From: Nitrospirota bacterium
GTDB taxonomy: Bacteria > Nitrospirota > Thermodesulfovibrionia > Thermodesulfovibrionales > UBA6898
NCBI GenBank assembly: GCA_021783515.1
Contig: JAJXTV010000003.1
Location: forward strand, 58,537-122,536
Length of the DNA stretch: 64,000 nt
Reading direction: 5' to 3'
Shown here: in pieces, positions 8,706-17,121 of the stretch
How positions within the stretch are numbered: position 1 is the first letter of the stretch
How the letters are laid out: each line of letters opens with the position of its first letter
The notes under the pieces: generated by a model
Database searches by the model: none
What the model saw: only the letters and a program-made list of their open reading frames with translations
Told to the model about the DNA's origin: nothing
Translations under genes and position numbers: made by a program

Positions 8706-10256
8706 ATGAAGAGAGTCGTTTTCGCGGTCTTTTGCCTGGCGGTGCTTTCGATGTTCTGGGGTTGCAGCGGAAGCGGGAGCGGCGCTCCCTCAGGCGCCGT
8801 GATGACGCTGACTCCCTCGGACAAGATAACGGTGGACAGCGCCAGCAGTTCTATCGAGACCGCGAGCCAGTCGTTCCTGGTGACGGTCAAGGATTCCAAG
8901 GCGAAAAATGCCCCGGGGGTCCGGGACGTGACGTTCACCATATCTTTTACCTTTGGCAATCCTCCTTCTCAGCAGGTCCTCCCTGATGCGGCGAGCGCGG
9001 TGACGCTCTGCGACGGGACGCGCATCGCCGGCGTCGTGGCTCCTGCGATTACCGACGGCCAGGGGAACTATAACCTCTGCATCTTGTATAAGGCGGGCGG
9101 CGGCCTTGCCTATTCCGGCGTCCTGACCGTCTCGAGCGGCGATCAGTCGCCGTCCGTCAGCCTTGATGTGACTTCGACCCCGGCTAAACTGGATGTCAAT
9201 CCGAAAGATCCGACTGGTGTGCCTGCTGGCAGCATAGCGCAGTTTACGATCGTCGGCGGTGTCCCGCCATATGGTGTTTCTGCAAGTCCAGCCACCCCGC
9301 TTACCCCGCTACCGTCTGTTGTGTCCGCTAGCGGAGGGATTTTTGAGGTGATGATTCCTCTGGACACAATGAAGGATGTCAAAGCCACATATACTATTAC
9401 TGACGCGACTGGTTCTCAGGTGACAACCAGCCTGACAGTGGGGCAACCTTCTTCCGTTCCGCAGGTCTTCCCCGATACGTCAAATGTACTGCCTGGCGGC
9501 ACTGCGCAGTTCATGGTCGTCAACGGCTTCCCCGGGTACACGATTGTTTCGGATAACGCATTGGTGCCCCCTTCGCCTTCCACGATATTGTCGAGCGGAG
9601 GCACGTTTAGCGCTACCGTGCCGCTTACTGTCCCGACGCCGTCGACGGTAAAATTTACGATCAGGGACGTTGCAGGGTCAACGGCCACGGCGACCCTGAA
9701 CGTGGTGCAGCCGTCCCAGCCGGTGCTGTCGCCGACGTTTGTCAACATTAGTGCCGGCGGCACTGCGTCCTTCTCGGTCACCGGGGGTATCGCCCCTTAC
9801 TCGGTCGCGACGACCGATGCCTCGTTCCTCGCCGTGCCTTCCACGGTGCTCAATAGCGGGGGGACGTTCAGGGTTTCGGTGCCCGTGAATGCCACCAGCG
9901 GATCGGTGACCGTGACGGTTACCGATGCGCTTGGAGTGCAGGCGTCGGCAACCATGAACGTGACCGGCCAGGTCACCCAGCCGTTGGCGGTCAATCCTGC
10001 CAGTTCCACAGTTTCCGGAACCAGCGGCGGCACCCCAACCTTCACCGTTACAGGCGGAACCGCCCCTTATACAGTTGCGTCGTCGAATTCAACGATCGCC
10101 TATTTTGGAACCCAGGGGAAGGGTTCTACCAGCGTTGCGTCATCTGGAGGAACATTTACGGTTACCGTTCCTGCAGGCACGGCCTCCGGCACCGTGACGG
10201 TGACGGTGACGGACCAGGCCTCAGGCGTTGCGACAGTGACGATCACGATTCAATAA
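8706..10256 (+). CDS. Secreted lipoprotein with four internal Ig-like repeats
   Basis: The product has 516 residues and starts at ATG 8706 behind AAGGAGGAG. A lipoprotein signal ends in the lipobox MFWGC (Cys20), followed by a Gly/Ser-rich linker. Residues about 35-150 look like a Big-1/invasin-type domain. From about 160 onward there are four diverged repeats of 85-90 residues, each with a proline-rich opening, a GG.APY-like turn, SSGGTF.V.VP and V..TVTDA.G. They are beta-sandwich-like and rich in Ser, Thr, Val and Gly. No catalytic residues are apparent. It is likely an outer-membrane-anchored surface or adhesin-like protein. I do not recognise a named family for the whole protein. Confidence 0.85.
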   Translation: MKRVVFAVFCLAVLSMFWGCSGSGSGAPSGAVMTLTPSDKITVDSASSSIETASQSFLVTVKDSKAKNAPGVRDVTFTISFTFGNPPSQQVLPDAASAVTLCDGTRIAGVVAPAITDGQGNYNLCILYKAGGGLAYSGVLTVSSGDQSPSVSLDVTSTPAKLDVNPKDPTGVPAGSIAQFTIVGGVPPYGVSASPATPLTPLPSVVSASGGIFEVMIPLDTMKDVKATYTITDATGSQVTTSLTVGQPSSVPQVFPDTSNVLPGGTAQFMVVNGFPGYTIVSDNALVPPSPSTILSSGGTFSATVPLTVPTPSTVKFTIRDVAGSTATATLNVVQPSQPVLSPTFVNISAGGTASFSVTGGIAPYSVATTDASFLAVPSTVLNSGGTFRVSVPVNATSGSVTVTVTDALGVQASATMNVTGQVTQPLAVNPASSTVSGTSGGTPTFTVTGGTAPYTVASSNSTIAYFGTQGKGSTSVASSGGTFTVTVPAGTASGTVTVTVTDQASGVATVTITIQ

Positions 10257-10276
10257 TTTTTTTGATCACGGGAACG

Positions 10277-10299
10277 GGGGCGTATCTCAGGTACGCCCC
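10277..10299 (+). terminator. Hairpin after the repeat lipoprotein gene
   Basis: GGGGCGTA (10277-10284) pairs perfectly with TACGCCCC (10292-10299) around a seven-base loop, 20 bp past the lipoprotein stop. There is no following T-tract; the short T-run lies before the stem, so on the other strand it would follow the stem. Confidence 0.45.
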
Positions 10300-10353
10300 T
10301 GAATCCGGCCGAGCGATTGGTCTCTCTGCCTGACTTTCCTTTTCTTCATCGGT

Positions 10354-10359
10354 TACAAT
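10354..10359 (+). promoter_or_regulatory. -10 box immediately before the waaF-gmhB start (leaderless)
   Basis: TACAAT ends five bases before GTG 10365. With a normal -10 to start-site distance of 6-8 nt, transcription would begin at or inside the start codon. The lack of a Shine-Dalgarno sequence fits a leaderless mRNA. Confidence 0.45.
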
Positions 10360-10364
10360 CATCT

Positions 10365-11903
10365 GTGCCCCTGAACGATTGCGACAATATCCTCGTCCGC
10401 GGCGTCAACTGGATAGGCGACGCGGTGATGACGATGCCTGCCATCCGGGCCCTGCGGCTCGCCAGACGAGGCGCCAGGATAACGCTTCTTGTGAAGCCGT
10501 GGGTTGCCCCGTTGTTCGAAAAGGACCCCAACATCGACGAGATCATTCCTTATCTTGACGAATTCAGGGGGATCGCCGGCAGGATCAGGCTTGCGAGAGG
10601 GCTGAGGGAGCGCCATTTCTGCGCCGCTCTTCTTCTTCAGAACGCCTTCGATGCGGCGGCGATCACGGCGCTTGCCGGAATCCCGGACCGGGCAGGCTAC
10701 GCAAGGGACGGAAGAAGATGGATCCTTACCCAGCCGGTTACATTTGATGCCGCCGCCAAACGACTTCATCATATCGACTATTATCTGAATCTGGTGTCGA
10801 AGACGGGGCTGCCGGCGCCGAGGTCCGGGCCGTGGATGTATCTGACGCTGGAGGAGAGAATGGCGGCAAGGGGCACATTAAAGGGGCTGAGCCGGCCGGT
10901 CGTGGCGATCAACCCCGGAGCGACGTACGGTTCTTCGAAGAGGTGGCTGCCAGAACGGTTCGCCGGGACGGCGATGAGGGTGCTTGTCGAACTGGGAGGG
11001 AGCGTCCTGGTTCTGGGGGGGCCGTCTGAAAAAGAGATAGCGGCAGAGATCGTCCGATTGATCGGAGAGCGCGGTGAGGCAGGCACTGACTCCCGCGTGA
11101 GGTCGGTCGCGGGCGCAACGTCTCTCCGTGAGTTGGCGGCGCTGATCTCGGAAAGCGATCTTCTCATTACGAACGATTCCGGACCGATGCATATCGGCTA
11201 TGCGGTAGGCACCCCTGTCGTGGCGGTCTTCGGCTCGACCTCGCCGGAACTGACCGGGCCTGTCGGCGGGGGTGACGTGGCCATAAGAAAGACACTGGAC
11301 TGCGCTCCCTGTTTCGAGAGGGAATGCCGGAGAAATGACCTCCGGTGCATGGACCTCGTCACGTCGGACGAAGTCTTTGAGGCGGCGAGAGGGCGCATCG
11401 GGAGACGTCGCGCCGTTTTTTTCGACCGGGACGGGACGCTCTGCAGGGACGCCGATTATCTCAGCAGGATGGAAGACCTTCAGATATTCCCCGAGATAGC
11501 GGAGCTGAAGAGGCTGAAGGAGCGCGGGCTCAGCCTTATCGGCGTGTCCAACCAGTCAGGCGTGGCGAGGGGGATCGTGGATCAGAGATTCGTCGAAAAG
11601 GTTAACGGGATCTTCATCGACGATTATGGGTTCGACGCCTTCTATTACTGTCCGCATCATCCGGAGGAGCACTGCTCGTGCCGCAAGCCAGAGCCGGGTC
11701 TTCTTCACCGGGCGAGGGTGGAGCAGGGAATCGACCTCAAGGGATCCTATGTGGTCGGCGACAAGGAGATCGATATGGTCCTTGCGAAGACGGTCGGGGC
11801 AAGGGGGATACTGGTCAGGACCGGAAAAGATATTTTTTCCCCGTACGCGGATTTCGTGGTGGATGATCTTGCAGGGGCGACGGAGGTCATCCTTCAGCCC
11901 TGA
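10365..11903 (+). CDS. Fusion of LPS heptosyltransferase (WaaF-type) and D,D-heptose-1,7-bisphosphate phosphatase (GmhB-type)
   Basis: The product is 512 residues long if GTG 10365 is used. Residues about 5-340 are a GT9 ADP-heptose:LPS heptosyltransferase: ILVRGVNWIGDAVMTMPAIRAL at the N-terminus, INPGATYGSSKRWLP in the middle, and the donor-site NDSGPMHIGYAVGTPVVAVFGS. Residues about 350-512 are a HAD phosphatase with DRDGTL (Asp354 nucleophile), SNQSGVARG, the zinc-ligand cluster CPHHPEEHCSCRKP of GmhB, and VGDKEIDM. One polypeptide thus makes the heptose precursor and transfers heptose to the inner core. The frame is open back to TTG 10317, but family alignment and the -10 at 10354 favour 10365. 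The next gene is waaC. Confidence 0.92.
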   Translation: MPLNDCDNILVRGVNWIGDAVMTMPAIRALRLARRGARITLLVKPWVAPLFEKDPNIDEIIPYLDEFRGIAGRIRLARGLRERHFCAALLLQNAFDAAAITALAGIPDRAGYARDGRRWILTQPVTFDAAAKRLHHIDYYLNLVSKTGLPAPRSGPWMYLTLEERMAARGTLKGLSRPVVAINPGATYGSSKRWLPERFAGTAMRVLVELGGSVLVLGGPSEKEIAAEIVRLIGERGEAGTDSRVRSVAGATSLRELAALISESDLLITNDSGPMHIGYAVGTPVVAVFGSTSPELTGPVGGGDVAIRKTLDCAPCFERECRRNDLRCMDLVTSDEVFEAARGRIGRRRAVFFDRDGTLCRDADYLSRMEDLQIFPEIAELKRLKERGLSLIGVSNQSGVARGIVDQRFVEKVNGIFIDDYGFDAFYYCPHHPEEHCSCRKPEPGLLHRARVEQGIDLKGSYVVGDKEIDMVLAKTVGARGILVRTGKDIFSPYADFVVDDLAGATEVILQP

Positions 11904-11976
11904 GAAGGCGGGGCTATTGCTTCAATCCGGAGGGGAGGGTGTGTCCCTCACGTCCTTTCTGATGCGGTGGGCGTGG

Positions 11977-11982
11977 TATACT
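11977..11982 (+). promoter_or_regulatory. -10 box before waaC (leaderless)
   Basis: TATACT is followed by AACGAAA and then ATG 11990, a gap of seven nucleotides. No ribosome-binding site fits in this space. Confidence 0.5.
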
Positions 11983-11989
11983 AACGAAA

Positions 11990-13045
11990 ATGTCTCACGA
12001 ATCAGCCAGAGGAAAATTCCTGAAACGGCCGCCGGAGAAGATCCTTATTATCAAGCCGAGTTCGCTCGGCGACGTTGTCCATAGCCTCCCATTTCTTAAT
12101 GCGATTAGGACCTGTTTTCCGAAGGCCGGGATAGACTGGGTAATTGCCAAAGGACTGGAGGGTCTCCTTGAGGGCCATCCGATGGTCGACCGGCTGATCG
12201 TCATCGATAAGGACAGGTGGAAGAAGATCTCGCGGGCGTCTTCCACTCTCCGGGAGCTGAGGGACCTTTTCGGGCAGGTAGGGAGAGGAAAGTACGATCT
12301 TGCGATCGACCTTCAGGGACTCCTGAGGAGCGGCCTTATCGCCATGGCCTCGCGGGCGTCCGTCAGAATCGGCTTTTCAGAAGCGAGGGAGGGCAGCAGG
12401 CTCTTTTACAACTGGAAAGTTTCCGGCGGAAGAAATGTTCATGCAGTCGACAGATATCTGAAGATCGCTGCGGCCCTCGGATGCGAGGCGGTCGATACCC
12501 GTTTCCCTTTTCCCCATGCCGTTACGGCGGCCGGGGAAGCGGAGAAACTGCGTCGTGAGATCGGAGAGTACGTCGTCGTAGTGCCGGGCGCCAGATGGGA
12601 GACCAAGATATGGCCGGCGGAATACTTCGGGCAGGCGGTTGCCCGGCTGCCCCTCAGAAGTATCGTCGTGGGGAGCGCGTCGGACATCGGGATTTCCGGG
12701 AGGGTGGTGGCCGCTTCGGGGGGCAAAGCGTTCTCTCTTGCGGGCAAAACGGACGTGTCGGGTTTGATCGAAATAATGAGGGGTGCGAGGCTCGCGATTT
12801 CGAACGACTCGGGGCCGATGCATATCGCGGCCGCGTTCGGGGTCCCTGTGGTGGCCGTGTTCGGCCCCACGAGCGCGGAGAGGACCGGCCCCTATGGACG
12901 GCGAAACGTGATCGTGCGGAGCGGGCTGCCGTGCGCCCCCTGTTTTCGGAAGAAGTGCGGCGACCCGAAGTGCATGAAACAGGTCAGCCCGGAAGACGTC
13001 TTCCGCAGGGCAATGGAATTGCTCGGGGGCGGAAGGTCTTCCTGA
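11990..13045 (+). CDS. waaC: LPS heptosyltransferase I-like protein (GT9)
   Basis: The product has 351 residues and GT9 fold landmarks: ILIIKPSSLGDVVHSLPFLNAI near the N-terminus, YDLAIDLQGLLRSGL, VVVPGARWETKIWPAEYF, and the donor-binding SNDSGPMHIAAAFGVPVVAVFGPT. The HPMVDRLIVID segment and the KPSSLGDVVH start favour the WaaC (heptosyltransferase I) subgroup over WaaF. It transfers L-glycero-D-manno-heptose to Kdo at the cytoplasmic face of the inner membrane. It lies 86 bp behind the WaaF-GmhB fusion but has its own -10 box directly before the start. A CAPCFRKKCGDPKCM cluster near the C-terminus is shared with the fusion protein and resembles a small metal site. Confidence 0.9.
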   Translation: MSHESARGKFLKRPPEKILIIKPSSLGDVVHSLPFLNAIRTCFPKAGIDWVIAKGLEGLLEGHPMVDRLIVIDKDRWKKISRASSTLRELRDLFGQVGRGKYDLAIDLQGLLRSGLIAMASRASVRIGFSEAREGSRLFYNWKVSGGRNVHAVDRYLKIAAALGCEAVDTRFPFPHAVTAAGEAEKLRREIGEYVVVVPGARWETKIWPAEYFGQAVARLPLRSIVVGSASDIGISGRVVAASGGKAFSLAGKTDVSGLIEIMRGARLAISNDSGPMHIAAAFGVPVVAVFGPTSAERTGPYGRRNVIVRSGLPCAPCFRKKCGDPKCMKQVSPEDVFRRAMELLGGGRSS

Positions 13046-13094
13046 TTCTGCGCAGCCTTTTCAAAACGGGGGGTGGAGGCCAAGGAGCATCGAA

Positions 13095-13397
13095 ATGAAA
13101 CTGGGCATATTGGTAAACACGGACAGGCATCTCGATCACATTGTCGGCATCACGAATGTCGCCCTGGCCAGGGGGCATGAGGTAATCATCTTCGCCATGG
13201 GAAGCGGGACGCGACTTCTGGGGACGCCGGAATTCTCCGCGCTTTGCGGCGCGCCGGGAGTCTCGATGAGCTTCTGCGATTATATTGCAAAAAGGCTTCA
13301 TGTGCCGACGGAGTCCCTGCTCCCGGAGATCGTCTGCGGGAGCCAGTATCACAACGCGGCGATGAACCACGATGCCGACAGGGTGATCGTCCTGTAA
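13095..13397 (+). CDS. DsrE-like sulfur-relay family protein
   Basis: This 100-residue single-domain protein has the DsrE/DsrF fold pattern: LGILVNTDRHLDHIVGITNVALARGHEVIIFAMGSGT at the start and MNHDADRVIVL at the end. Cysteines occur at ALCGAPG, SFCDYIA and EIVCGSQ; one may be the persulfide-carrying residue, though the usual position is not certain. DsrE proteins form alpha/beta sandwiches and pass persulfide sulfur between carriers. GGAGGCCAAGGAG lies upstream of ATG 13095. A tiny DsrH-like gene follows after 21 bp, so the two probably act together; a separate DsrF is missing. Confidence 0.8.
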   Translation: MKLGILVNTDRHLDHIVGITNVALARGHEVIIFAMGSGTRLLGTPEFSALCGAPGVSMSFCDYIAKRLHVPTESLLPEIVCGSQYHNAAMNHDADRVIVL

Positions 13398-13418
13398 GGG
13401 GGAAGAAGGAGAGGTGCG

Positions 13419-13589
13419 GTGAAGATACTACATATCCTCAACGACGGGCCGTCAGGGTTGTCCGCCCGGATCATCCGCGAACAGTCCAGGGAACACGATA
13501 TCAGGGTGGTGGATATTTCGAAGCGGGACGTTTCGTATGAAAGTATCGTCGAGGACATTTTCTCCCATGACAGGGTGATATCCTGGTAG
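13419..13589 (+). CDS. Mini DsrH/TusB-like protein
   Basis: This 56-residue ORF (GTG 13419 to TAG 13589) has GAAGGAGAG six bases before the start. The product opens VKILHILNDGPSGLSARII and ends FSHDRVISW. The N-terminal strand MKILHIL and the C-terminal aromatic end are as in DsrH/TusB proteins, but those are about 95 residues long. It also recalls the C-terminal part of DsrE-like proteins (DRVI). No cysteine is present, whereas DsrH normally has one, so it cannot carry persulfide itself and may act as a structural partner for the DsrE-like protein encoded just upstream. The assignment rests on fold pattern and context. Confidence 0.6.
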   Translation: MKILHILNDGPSGLSARIIREQSREHDIRVVDISKRDVSYESIVEDIFSHDRVISW

Positions 13590-13658
13590 CGCGGCGGGCT
13601 GGCGGGATTGTCTCTCATTCATCCGGCGCGTCGCGCGCCGCCCTTGCTATTTGGTGAG

Positions 13659-15386
13659 ATGACTGTCGCCGGGCGCTTTTTAAAGAGGCAGGCGGCTCTT
13701 CTTCTCGTCGTATTCCTGTCGTTGCTCACCTTTCTCGCTCAGTATGCGCTTCGGGGGCTGGACGACAATCGTCTTACGAGCTGGCGATGGTGTTTTCAGG
13801 ACGGCACGGCGGCAACGGTTTTTTCCTGGATTGCCGTCGGGGCCCTGCTCGCGTATTGCCTGGCCGTTGCGGCGGTCCGGCTCCGGCACAGGGCGGTCGC
13901 CCTGTTTCTTCTGGCCTTTGGGATGACCTGCCTCTTCTGGCGGGAGCCGGAGGTGATCCTTGATGCGTCGAGATATTTCACGCAGGCGAAACATCTCGAA
14001 GTTTACGGGATCAGATATTTCCTGGAGGAGTGGGGAAGGGGGATTGAGGCATGGACCGACATGCCGCTCGTCCCCTTCTTGTATGGGCTGATCTTCAGGG
14101 CATTCGGGGAGTCGAGAATAGTCATACAGGCATTCACAAGCCTTCTGTTCGCGCTGACCTGTGTGCTGACGTATCGGGTGGGTTGCGAACTCTGGGATGA
14201 AGATACCGGATTTTACGGGGGGGCGTTTCTGCTCGGCATGCCCTATCTTTATTCGCAGACGCCGCTCATGCTCGTCGATGTTGCATCGGCGTTCTTTCTC
14301 TTATTCGCCGTCTTGACGTTCCTGCGTGCGCTGAAACGGGGAGGTCTGTCGGTATTGTGCGCGGGTGCCGCGATCTTCCTTGCCTTTTACTCGAAATACT
14401 CTACGTGGCCGATGCTTTCGGTATGCGCCATAGCCGCTTTTGTATTCGTCCTTGTGGAGGCCGGAAGAGAGAGAAAGAAGGTAATCCTGCGGACATTGCT
14501 TGCCGCAGCTATTTCCGCGTCATTGATCGGGGCCGTGTTCCTCTATAAGTTCGGCGTTTTTTCGGATCAGATCCGCCTCCTCATCGGGTATCAGAAACCG
14601 GGGCTGGGCAGATGGGGAGAAAGCTTTACGTCGACTTTTTTGTTTCAGATGCATCCGTTCATCACCCTGCTGGCCCTCTTCTCCGCCGTGGCGGCCCTGA
14701 GGAAGAAGGACCCGAGGTATGTGATCGTCGCATGGCTGGTGGTGCTCCTTGTGGCGCTGCAGATAAGAAGGAGCCGGTATAGCATTCCCGTTTTCCCGAT
14801 GCTTGCGCTTTCGGCGTCCTACGGACTTTGCCGGCTCAGGGATGCCAGGGTACGCAGGTGCATTGTCGCATGCGTTGTGACATCATCCCTCGCGGTGGCG
14901 TTTTTCGCATACCTACCCTTTCTGCGCGGTCTGAGCGCCGTCAACATACAGCGGGCGGGGGCTTTTCTGAACGGTCTGAAGGGAAGGGATGTCGAGGTCT
15001 TTTCTCTGGCGTCGGCCGACCCGGTGGTCGACCCTTCGGTGAACGTTCCCCTGCTCGATATCTTTACGCATAAGCGGATTCTGTACGACTACCGGGGAGG
15101 GCTGCCTCAGAAGGAGCGGGAAAGAATCGCGGGTTCTTCGCTCCGGTTTACAGTCGAATACAGGAATCCGAAGTACTACCTGCCGCCTCCGCAACAGGGA
15201 AAGGACCCCGCGGTGGCCGTGTTATCTGATACTGCCATGGACGTCCTGCCAGGGTACGTGAGTAAACGACTGGAGGGATACCGACAGGTGAAAGTCTTCG
15301 ATGGAGACGAGGGCATCTTCCGGTACCGGACGTGCGTTAGGGTCTTTGAGAGGGTTGTTTCCGAAGCAGAGGGGCGTGCCCGGTGA
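13659..15386 (+). CDS. GT39-type glycosyltransferase, polyprenyl-phosphate-sugar dependent membrane protein
   Basis: From ATG 13659 the product has 575 residues, with about ten TM helices in the first 430 residues and a soluble C-terminal domain of about 140 residues. Landmarks of the ArnT/PMT (GT39, GT-C fold) family are the periplasmic loop EPEVILDASRYFTQAKHL with the catalytic-type acidic residue, TDMPLVPFLYGLIFRAFGES, and RRSRYSIPVFPMLAL. It likely moves a sugar from a lipid-phosphate donor to a lipid or protein on the outer face of the inner membrane. An upstream TTG start at 13608 is possible but adds an untypical leader. Neighbouring LPS genes suggest envelope glycan work. Confidence 0.85.
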   Translation: MTVAGRFLKRQAALLLVVFLSLLTFLAQYALRGLDDNRLTSWRWCFQDGTAATVFSWIAVGALLAYCLAVAAVRLRHRAVALFLLAFGMTCLFWREPEVILDASRYFTQAKHLEVYGIRYFLEEWGRGIEAWTDMPLVPFLYGLIFRAFGESRIVIQAFTSLLFALTCVLTYRVGCELWDEDTGFYGGAFLLGMPYLYSQTPLMLVDVASAFFLLFAVLTFLRALKRGGLSVLCAGAAIFLAFYSKYSTWPMLSVCAIAAFVFVLVEAGRERKKVILRTLLAAAISASLIGAVFLYKFGVFSDQIRLLIGYQKPGLGRWGESFTSTFLFQMHPFITLLALFSAVAALRKKDPRYVIVAWLVVLLVALQIRRSRYSIPVFPMLALSASYGLCRLRDARVRRCIVACVVTSSLAVAFFAYLPFLRGLSAVNIQRAGAFLNGLKGRDVEVFSLASADPVVDPSVNVPLLDIFTHKRILYDYRGGLPQKERERIAGSSLRFTVEYRNPKYYLPPPQQGKDPAVAVLSDTAMDVLPGYVSKRLEGYRQVKVFDGDEGIFRYRTCVRVFERVVSEAEGRAR

Positions 15387-15414
15387 GCCTCATGCTCGGC
15401 GGGGCGGGCGGCTA

Positions 15415-15443
15415 TTGACATCTCCATCGCTTCGTATCATATT
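15415..15443 (+). promoter_or_regulatory. Putative sigma70-type promoter for first CBS gene
   Basis: TTGACA (15415-15420) is followed after 17 bp by CATATT (15438-15443). It lies 84 bp before the CBS protein start. The -35 is perfect; the -10 is weak. Confidence 0.4.
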
Positions 15444-15526
15444 GTAGACAAGCGACGGCCTCTGTTTCAGATGGCGTCTGTCGGGCGTGAATGAGGCGTG
15501 AATTGAGGACAGGAAAGGGGATAGGC

Positions 15527-15931
15527 ATGGAAACGTTGCTGGCGCGGCATCTGGTGGGAAGGAAGGTGGGGCTGGCCGTCGATTCGAACGGCAGGGAGAT
15601 AGCCTACAAATTTATTTCGAGCGGTTATCCCGGACTGCCGGTGGTTGACGGGAGGATGGAAGTGGCCGGGGTGGTGACGGAATACGATCTGCTGAGGGCG
15701 ATCAGGGACGGCGCGGAGATGGAACAGATCGTCGCGGGGAAAATCATGTCGGGTGCCCCAATCACTGCGGACACGGAGACTCCGGTGAAGAAGCTTATCG
15801 AGATGATGATAGACAACCATATCACGATTATCCCGATAGTCTCCAGCAAGAAGTTTATCGGAGCGGTGACAAGACAGGAGGTCATCGAGGCCCATGTCGA
15901 CCCCTTTGTGCAAAGGCTGTTCGTAGAATAA
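15527..15931 (+). CDS. CBS-domain pair protein
   Basis: The 134-residue protein is made almost wholly of one Bateman module (two CBS motifs). The first runs about 8-60 (GYPGLPVVDG...VAGVVTEYDLLRA) and the second about 70-125 (KIMSGAPITADTETPVKKL...TIIPIVSSKKFIGAVTRQEVIE). Such stand-alone modules bind adenine nucleotides and usually regulate a partner. I chose ATG 15527 because AGGAAAGGGG lies upstream; the frame runs further upstream to 15491 without a better signal. A paralogue with the same length and order lies 221 bp downstream. No enzyme or channel partner domain is fused. Confidence 0.88.
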   Translation: METLLARHLVGRKVGLAVDSNGREIAYKFISSGYPGLPVVDGRMEVAGVVTEYDLLRAIRDGAEMEQIVAGKIMSGAPITADTETPVKKLIEMMIDNHITIIPIVSSKKFIGAVTRQEVIEAHVDPFVQRLFVE

Positions 15932-16073
15932 GAGGGTACGGTTTTTTCCGCTGCGGCAGTGTCATAAAGAGGCTGCCGCGGTGAAACCTCTTCCGGCCGG
16001 AGGGGGAGTGATCGATGAAGACCCGGGAGTGCGGTGAGCGGCGGGGCATAAAGATGCAGAGTTGCGAAACAGC

Positions 16074-16102
16074 TTGACGCAGTCCTGCCCCTCCGATATA
16101 AT
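16074..16102 (+). promoter_or_regulatory. Strong sigma70-type promoter for second CBS gene
   Basis: TTGACG (16074-16079), a 17-bp spacer and a perfect TATAAT (16097-16102) lie 50 bp before ATG 16153. This is one of the clearest canonical promoters in the window, and it shows that the second CBS gene is transcribed on its own. Confidence 0.7.
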
Positions 16103-16152
16103 ATTACTGTGTCCGGTGCGGCGACGTCCTCGCCGGAGAAAGGAGTAAAACT

Positions 16153-16554
16153 ATGATACGGGCGAAGTATATTATGTGTAATAAGTCCTCAGTGATGAAG
16201 AATGCGAGCGGAAGGGACATCGTGTTCAAGCTGATGGCAACGGGCTGTCCGGGGCTTCCCGTCGTGAACGAGGGATCTGAAGTCATAGGCATGGTGACGA
16301 TGTGCGACATGCTTGCGGCGTCGAAGGAAAAGGGCGAGGCCGTCAACGAAGTAACGGCCGAGCAGGTCATGTCGAAAGTCACAATTACTGCAGACCCTGA
16401 CACTCCCGTCGATGAACTGTCGAAACTGATGGTGGAGCACAATCATGCGGTTATTCCTATCGTCAAGGGGAAGAAGCTTCTCGGAGTGGTAAGCGGACGT
16501 GAAATCGTCGATACATATGTGGAGCCTCACCTCTATGCCGTCTTTAACGAATAA
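16153..16554 (+). CDS. CBS-domain pair protein, paralogue of the preceding gene
   Basis: The product has 133 residues. Like its neighbour it has two CBS motifs: VFKLMATGCPGLPVVNEG...VIGMVTMCDMLAA, then QVMSKVTITADPDTPVDELSKLM...AVIPIVKGKKLLGVVSGREIVD. The shared order of motifs and the shared C-terminal EPHL/DPFV...F.E end point to duplication. The loop LMATGCPGLP has a cysteine that the upstream copy lacks (SSGYPGLP). GAAAGGAG stands eight bases before ATG 16153. It is probably an adenine-nucleotide-sensing regulatory module; the target is unknown. The receiver protein on the opposite strand just downstream is convergent and may be unrelated. Confidence 0.88.
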   Translation: MIRAKYIMCNKSSVMKNASGRDIVFKLMATGCPGLPVVNEGSEVIGMVTMCDMLAASKEKGEAVNEVTAEQVMSKVTITADPDTPVDELSKLMVEHNHAVIPIVKGKKLLGVVSGREIVDTYVEPHLYAVFNE

Positions 16555-16584
16555 GCGACGGGCGGCGATGCCTTTTTGCGGGCG

Positions 16585-16965
16585 TCAGGTCCGCAAGGCG
16601 ATACTGGTGAGTCGCAGAAGTTTTTCGCGGGAAATGGGCTTGGAAATGTGACCGAATGCCCCGAGTTCGAAGGCCTCCTTCGCGCTCGCTGCATTCGGGT
16701 CGCATGTCATCATCAGCACGTTGACCGGCAGTTTCTTCCTTTTTATTTCCCGAAGGACGTCGATCCCGCTGCCCGGGCCAAGGGCTATATCAAGATAGAT
16801 CAGGTCGAAAGCCGTCTCTGCAATCCTCGTGAAGGCGTCCTCGGTGCTCCGGGCGGTGACGACTGAATATCCCGCCTCGGTGAGGACAGTGGCATAGGAG
16901 AACCGGTTGCCGCCTTCATTGTCGACGATGAGGATTTTCGGTTTACTCCCGGTGCCGTCTGTCAT
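16585..16965 (-). CDS. Stand-alone response regulator receiver protein
   Basis: The 126-residue protein consists of a single receiver domain without an output domain. The phosphoacceptor is Asp59 (DLIYLDIALG), the conserved Thr is T87 in LMMTCDP and the conserved Lys is K109 in HISKPIS. The N-terminal acidic pocket reads VDNEGG, so Asp15 and Glu17 could bind Mg2+. The beta4-alpha4 loop CDPNAASAKEAFELGAFG is typical. CheY-like single-domain receivers work by protein-protein contact. No histidine kinase is encoded in this window, so its partner is elsewhere. It is divergent from the YeeE/YedE gene, with 213 bp between. Confidence 0.9.
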   Translation of the reverse strand: MTDGTGSKPKILIVDNEGGNRFSYATVLTEAGYSVVTARSTEDAFTRIAETAFDLIYLDIALGPGSGIDVLREIKRKKLPVNVLMMTCDPNAASAKEAFELGAFGHISKPISREKLLRLTSIALRT

Positions 16966-17121
16966 GAGATTTCGGTCGTCCTGCTGTTCACTTTCGCCTC
17001 ATACTACACTTTCGGCGGGGGAAGATGTCAAGGGAAATCACAGACCTGTATCTACAAGTTTAGAGTACATTATAATCAGCGCTTTAAACAGGCGGAGGCG
17101 CAGTCTCCCGTTCTTTCTTCA

